The notes under the pieces are model-generated. The model had not been told where the DNA came from, ran no database searches, and saw only the letters and a program-made list of their open reading frames with translations. A stretch of 64,000 bases of DNA from Flavobacteriales bacterium (GTDB taxonomy: Bacteria > Bacteroidota > Bacteroidia > Flavobacteriales_F > PHOS-HE28): positions 930,001 through 994,000 of the forward strand of contig JADJAA010000002.1 in the NCBI GenBank assembly GCA_016704485.1, read 5' to 3'. Of this stretch, positions 60,774 to 64,000 are shown one piece after another. Each line of letters opens with the position of its first letter. Position 1 is the first letter of the stretch. The position numbers and the translations under genes are program-made.

Positions 60774-61643
60774 TCAACCCAGCACTTCCTTAACCTTCGC
60801 ACCGATCGTTGCGGGGCTATCCACTACATGGATGCCGCATTCGCGCATCACTTTCTTCTTGGCCGCAGCACTCTCGTCCGCACCGGACACAATTGCACCT
60901 GCATGGCCCATGGTACGGCCAACAGGAGCGGTTTCTCCGGCAATGAATCCGATAACTGGTTTCTTGCAATTGGCCTTGATCCATTTTGCCGCCTGTATCT
61001 CAAGATCACCACCGATCTCGCCGATCATTACAATGGCCTCGGTCTCTGGATCATTGGAAAAGAGTTGAACTGCTTCCAACGTTGTAGTGCCAATGATGGG
61101 GTCACCTCCAATACCGATGGCAGTGGTTATTCCCAGACCGGCTTTCACCACTTGGTCCGCCGCTTCGTAGGTAAGTGTACCGGACTTGCTTATGATACCC
61201 ACCGTGCCCTTCTTGAAAACGAAACCGGGCATGATACCTACTTTGCATTCATCTGCGGTGATCACCCCAGGACAGTTCGGGCCTATCAATACACAGTTCT
61301 TTCCGCGGAGGTATTCACGGGCGGTCACCATGTCCTTCACCGGAATTCCTTCGGTGATGCACACGATCACTTTGATCCCGGCCTCCGCAGCTTCCATGAT
61401 CGCATCCGCAGCGAATGCGGGTGGCACGAAGATGATGCTCACATCGGCACTCGTCTCTCGTACGGCATCACTCACTGTTTCGAACACCGGACGGTCCAAG
61501 TGCTTCTGACCACCCTTGCCCGGTGTAACACCACCGACCACATTGGTGCCGTATTCGATCATTTGTTCAGCGTGGAACGTGCCTTCGCTACCTGTAAAAC
61601 CTTGCACTAGAACTTTGCTTTTCTTGCTGACGAGTACGCTCAT
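60774..61643 (-). CDS. sucD: Succinyl-CoA synthetase alpha subunit
   Basis: A 289-residue TCA-cycle subunit that carries the phospho-His during substrate-level phosphorylation. CoA-binding Rossmann start ([20 protein letters not shown]), [20 protein letters not shown], the CoA loop [20 protein letters not shown], and the active-site His in [20 protein letters not shown]. The length matches the family. sucC is not adjacent here. TAATTTCG upstream of the start is a near-consensus -7 box. Confidence 0.97.
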   Translation of the reverse strand: MSVLVSKKSKVLVQGFTGSEGTFHAEQMIEYGTNVVGGVTPGKGGQKHLDRPVFETVSDAVRETSADVSIIFVPPAFAADAIMEAAEAGIKVIVCITEGIPVKDMVTAREYLRGKNCVLIGPNCPGVITADECKVGIMPGFVFKKGTVGIISKSGTLTYEAADQVVKAGLGITTAIGIGGDPIIGTTTLEAVQLFSNDPETEAIVMIGEIGGDLEIQAAKWIKANCKKPVIGFIAGETAPVGRTMGHAGAIVSGADESAAAKKKVMRECGIHVVDSPATIGAKVKEVLG

Positions 61644-61741
61644 GATCGATCGGGATGCTGATTAAGTGGCGGCGAAATTAGCCCAATGGTTGGAACGACG
61701 GCCCGGAACATGTTCACAATGGATCGTTCCCTTGCTGAACA

Positions 61742-62941
61742 CTACGCCCCCGTAGCATTTGCAGCAATTGCACGCGATCTGGCCGAGCGTTGAAAAGCGA
61801 GCACGAACAGCAACGCACCGACCATCATGATCGCCCCACCGATATAAGGCGATGTGTAATGCCAGCCATAAAGGAACCCACCAAGAGTAGGGCCAATTAC
61901 ACGCGCCAACGATCCAAAGCTCTGGTTCATGCCCAGTACTTGACCTTGTTCCTTCTTTTCAGCACTGCGGCTTAGTAGTGATGAAATGCTCGGCATCATG
62001 CACCCATTTGCCAATGACAGGAAAAGAAGCGGAATAAAAGCGAACGGCACGAAATAGGCGGGCGGTACGAAGGGGATCATGAGTAGACCGAGAGCCAATA
62101 GGATACAACCGATGATCATCAATTTCTCTTCACCGAACGTGCGTGTAAGCCAACCGATCAAACCGCCCTGAACAATAGCAGATGCAAGCCCAATGAAGGC
62201 GAACATGTACCCGATGTGCTCCTCCGTAAGTCCATAATGCTGTTCCCAGAGGAGCGCGACCGTGATCTGCATCATGCTGAATGCCGTGATGTAGATGAAG
62301 TTGGTCACGAAGAGATCCCGGAATTTCTCGTTCCGAAGGGCTAGTATCGAACTGGTGATCGGCTTTACCTCGATCTTATTGCCGAGATTTTTTTCATGCA
62401 ATGATTCCGGGAGGAAGATCAGGATCAGTACGAAGTTGATCAAGCTGAGGCACATGGCCGCGTAACCTACCGCGTCCATTCCGAAGTGTGCTTTGATGTA
62501 TCCACCCACCGGCGGTCCGAAAATGAATCCAAGACCGAATGCGGCACCGATCATGCCCAATGCCTTTGCCCTGTTCTGGGGTTCTGTGACATCAGTGATG
62601 TACGCCTGTGAAGTTGCAATGTTCGCGGAGCCGATACCGGCCAACATACGCGCCAGCACCAAGACCAGAAGCGTATGGGCATTGGCAAGCAATAGAAAGC
62701 CCATCGCAGTGATGAATACTGTACCGGCGATCACGGGTCGCCTTCCATGCCTATCGCTTAACGAACCCCAGAAGGGTGAGAATACGAAATTCATCAAGGC
62801 ATAAACCGCCATGATCATTCCCACCTCAAAGGGCGATGCTCCCAGTTCCATAGAATAAATAGGGAGAATAGGAATAACCAATCCGAACCCCAAAAGGTCA
62901 ATGAAGACGGTGAGAAAAAGTATGGCGACCTTACGATCCAT
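61742..62941 (-). CDS. MFS transporter, TetA-like
   Basis: A 399-residue, 12-helix transporter. The start MDRKVAILFLTVFIDLLGFG with the phrase IPILPIYSMELGASPFEVGM and the motif-A loop GSLSDRHGRRPVIAGT are typical of the drug:H+ antiporter DHA1/TCR.Tet group. Substrate unknown; Bacteroidota members are usually not tetracycline-resistance proteins. TACTTTTG (62955-62962 on the minus strand) matches the -7 consensus 14 bp before the start, so the leader is short. Confidence 0.88.
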   Translation of the reverse strand: MDRKVAILFLTVFIDLLGFGLVIPILPIYSMELGASPFEVGMIMAVYALMNFVFSPFWGSLSDRHGRRPVIAGTVFITAMGFLLLANAHTLLVLVLARMLAGIGSANIATSQAYITDVTEPQNRAKALGMIGAAFGLGFIFGPPVGGYIKAHFGMDAVGYAAMCLSLINFVLILIFLPESLHEKNLGNKIEVKPITSSILALRNEKFRDLFVTNFIYITAFSMMQITVALLWEQHYGLTEEHIGYMFAFIGLASAIVQGGLIGWLTRTFGEEKLMIIGCILLALGLLMIPFVPPAYFVPFAFIPLLFLSLANGCMMPSISSLLSRSAEKKEQGQVLGMNQSFGSLARVIGPTLGGFLYGWHYTSPYIGGAIMMVGALLFVLAFQRSARSRAIAANATGA

Positions 62942-62979
62942 TCTGAACGGGGCGCAAAAGTATTATGAAGCAGGGTCCG

Positions 62980-64000
62980 TTAAATAGCTTCCTGCTCCGT
63001 AACCGTTGCTTTACGCACATACGGCCGAACGATCAAGCGGATCGTATTTTTCCAGCTTAGGAATTTCCATGCCCAGTTGAACAGCACCAACATGCGGTTA
63101 CGGAAGCTCACCAAGCTCATGACATGGATGAAGATCCAACTGAACCATGCGATAGGCCCGGACAGATGCAGCTTCCCCCGATCCATGACCGCCTTGAATC
63201 GGCCAATGGTCGCCATTGAGCCTTTGTCATTGTATTTGAATGGGGTCCATTGCGAAGGATCCTTCAATAGATTCTTAGCGAGGTTCTTGGCTTGTTGGAT
63301 CGCCGCGGGAGCTACTTGTGGATGGCCTCGCAGCCAAGCACTTTCCGTCATGTTCAAGGCTACATCACCCACGGCATAGATATTTCCAAAGCCGTTCAAG
63401 CGACTGAACTCATCCACATTGAACCGATCCGCTTTTGCATTGAATGCGGACTCCAGCCCAGGAATACAGACCCCTTTCACGCCGGCGGCCCAGATCAATG
63501 TATTGGTGGCCATGGTAGAACCATCAGCGAACTTTATCGTGTTCTCATCACACCCGATAACGCGCATCCCGAACCTTACGGAAACACCCATCTCCGTGAG
63601 ATATTCGAACGCCTTTTCCTGTGCTTTTTTCGAGAAATTATTCAGCAATGAGGTGTTGCTATCGACCAAATGGATCTGCATATGCTCGCTTTCCATTTCA
63701 CGGTATTCCTTTTTCAGGATCGTCATACGGATCTCGGCCAAAGCACCAGCAAGTTCCACGCCTGTCGGTCCTCCACCTACGATCACGAAATTGAGTTGGC
63801 GCCGTCGGTCATGCTCATCATCCAAATAGAGCGCGGCCTCGAAATCCTGCAGGAAATCACTCCGGATATCCAATGCCTGTGCAACGGTCTTGAGTTGCAT
63901 CGCCTCTCTTGCGATCTCCTTATTCCCAAAGAAGTTGGTGGTACTTCCCGTAGCGATAACCAACTGATCATAATGAAATTCCCCACGGTCGGTGACCAAG
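62980..64000 (-). CDS. NAD(P)/FAD-dependent oxidoreductase, NDH-2-like (5' end missing)
   Basis: The frame runs off the right edge; 340 codons remain. It has the second nucleotide motif FVIVGGGPTGVELAGALAEI, the GNIYAVGDVALNMTES block that closes the FAD site, and a membrane-associated C-terminus (LHLSGPIAWFSWIFIHVMSL, FNWAWKFLSWKNTIRLIVRP). This is the pattern of type II NADH dehydrogenase of Bacteroidota, which passes electrons from NADH to quinone without pumping. It follows the divergent-free gap of 38 bp to the MFS gene. Confidence 0.92.
   Translation of the reverse strand, partial: LVTDRGEFHYDQLVIATGSTTNFFGNKEIAREAMQLKTVAQALDIRSDFLQDFEAALYLDDEHDRRRQLNFVIVGGGPTGVELAGALAEIRMTILKKEYREMESEHMQIHLVDSNTSLLNNFSKKAQEKAFEYLTEMGVSVRFGMRVIGCDENTIKFADGSTMATNTLIWAAGVKGVCIPGLESAFNAKADRFNVDEFSRLNGFGNIYAVGDVALNMTESAWLRGHPQVAPAAIQQAKNLAKNLLKDPSQWTPFKYNDKGSMATIGRFKAVMDRGKLHLSGPIAWFSWIFIHVMSLVSFRNRMLVLFNWAWKFLSWKNTIRLIVRPYVRKATVTEQEAI

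Noticed and set aside
60828..61610. 260-codon plus-strand frame inside sucD
   Set aside because: Antisense to the strongly supported sucD frame.

Overview
The window looks like a chromosomal piece of a free-living Bacteroidota, most likely of the order Flavobacteriales. The evidence is the gene content: DUF5723, DUF4835 and DUF4421 envelope proteins, type IX secretion (T9SS) sorting tails, Rpb6-type omega, and the block bamD - rpb6 - coaBC - DUF4835 - recN. Promoters also fit, with -7 boxes of the TAnnTTTG type lying almost on top of start codons. Base composition is close to balanced. No rRNA, tRNA, CRISPR array or replication origin was seen.

Region 1-32.8 kb is dense housekeeping DNA. It holds an outer-membrane protein cut by the left edge, a TonB-C protein, an SMR exporter, proC, an OmpA/PD40 protein, queE, a GreA-like protein, an M14 peptidase, acs, recN, DUF4835, coaBC, rpb6, bamD, an alpha-oxoamine synthase, an FMN reductase, a cysteine desulfurase, a phosphohexomutase, a TPR protein, a ComA-like phosphosulfolactate synthase, a rhodanese, a DedA protein, aroE and uvrB. 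It ends with two tandem paralogous secreted S1-like proteases carrying T9SS tails.

Region 32.8-39.8 kb is accessory and partly decayed. An IS5-type element with 21-bp inverted repeats has a frameshifted transposase. It is followed by an unusual ACP-like membrane protein, a hicAB toxin-antitoxin pair whose hicA is frameshifted, and a fragment copied from the 3' end of the DUF218 gene found at 56.5 kb. Then come a TPR-class III cyclase, several tiny ORFs including two overlapping membrane peptides, a 185-bp element with 26-bp inverted ends, and small Pro-rich proteins.

Region 39.8-57.2 kb is an envelope/stress neighbourhood: a DAO-type oxidase, a DUF1328 peptide, Dps, a CHASE3 histidine kinase with a single-domain response regulator and an NtrC-type sigma-54 activator, DUF748/AsmA-like proteins, a YtxH protein, a small lipoprotein with an amber codon in its frame, a holin-like membrane protein, DUF4421, YihY and DUF218. 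Several small genes here have GG-N10-GC-like sites about 30-37 bp upstream of their starts. I therefore propose, as a hypothesis, a local sigma-54 stress regulon driven by the kinase/activator cluster.

Region 57.2-64 kb returns to core genes: a VWA-like membrane protein, fabG, a 70-bp-period intergenic repeat, sucD, an MFS transporter, and an NDH-2-like dehydrogenase cut by the right edge.
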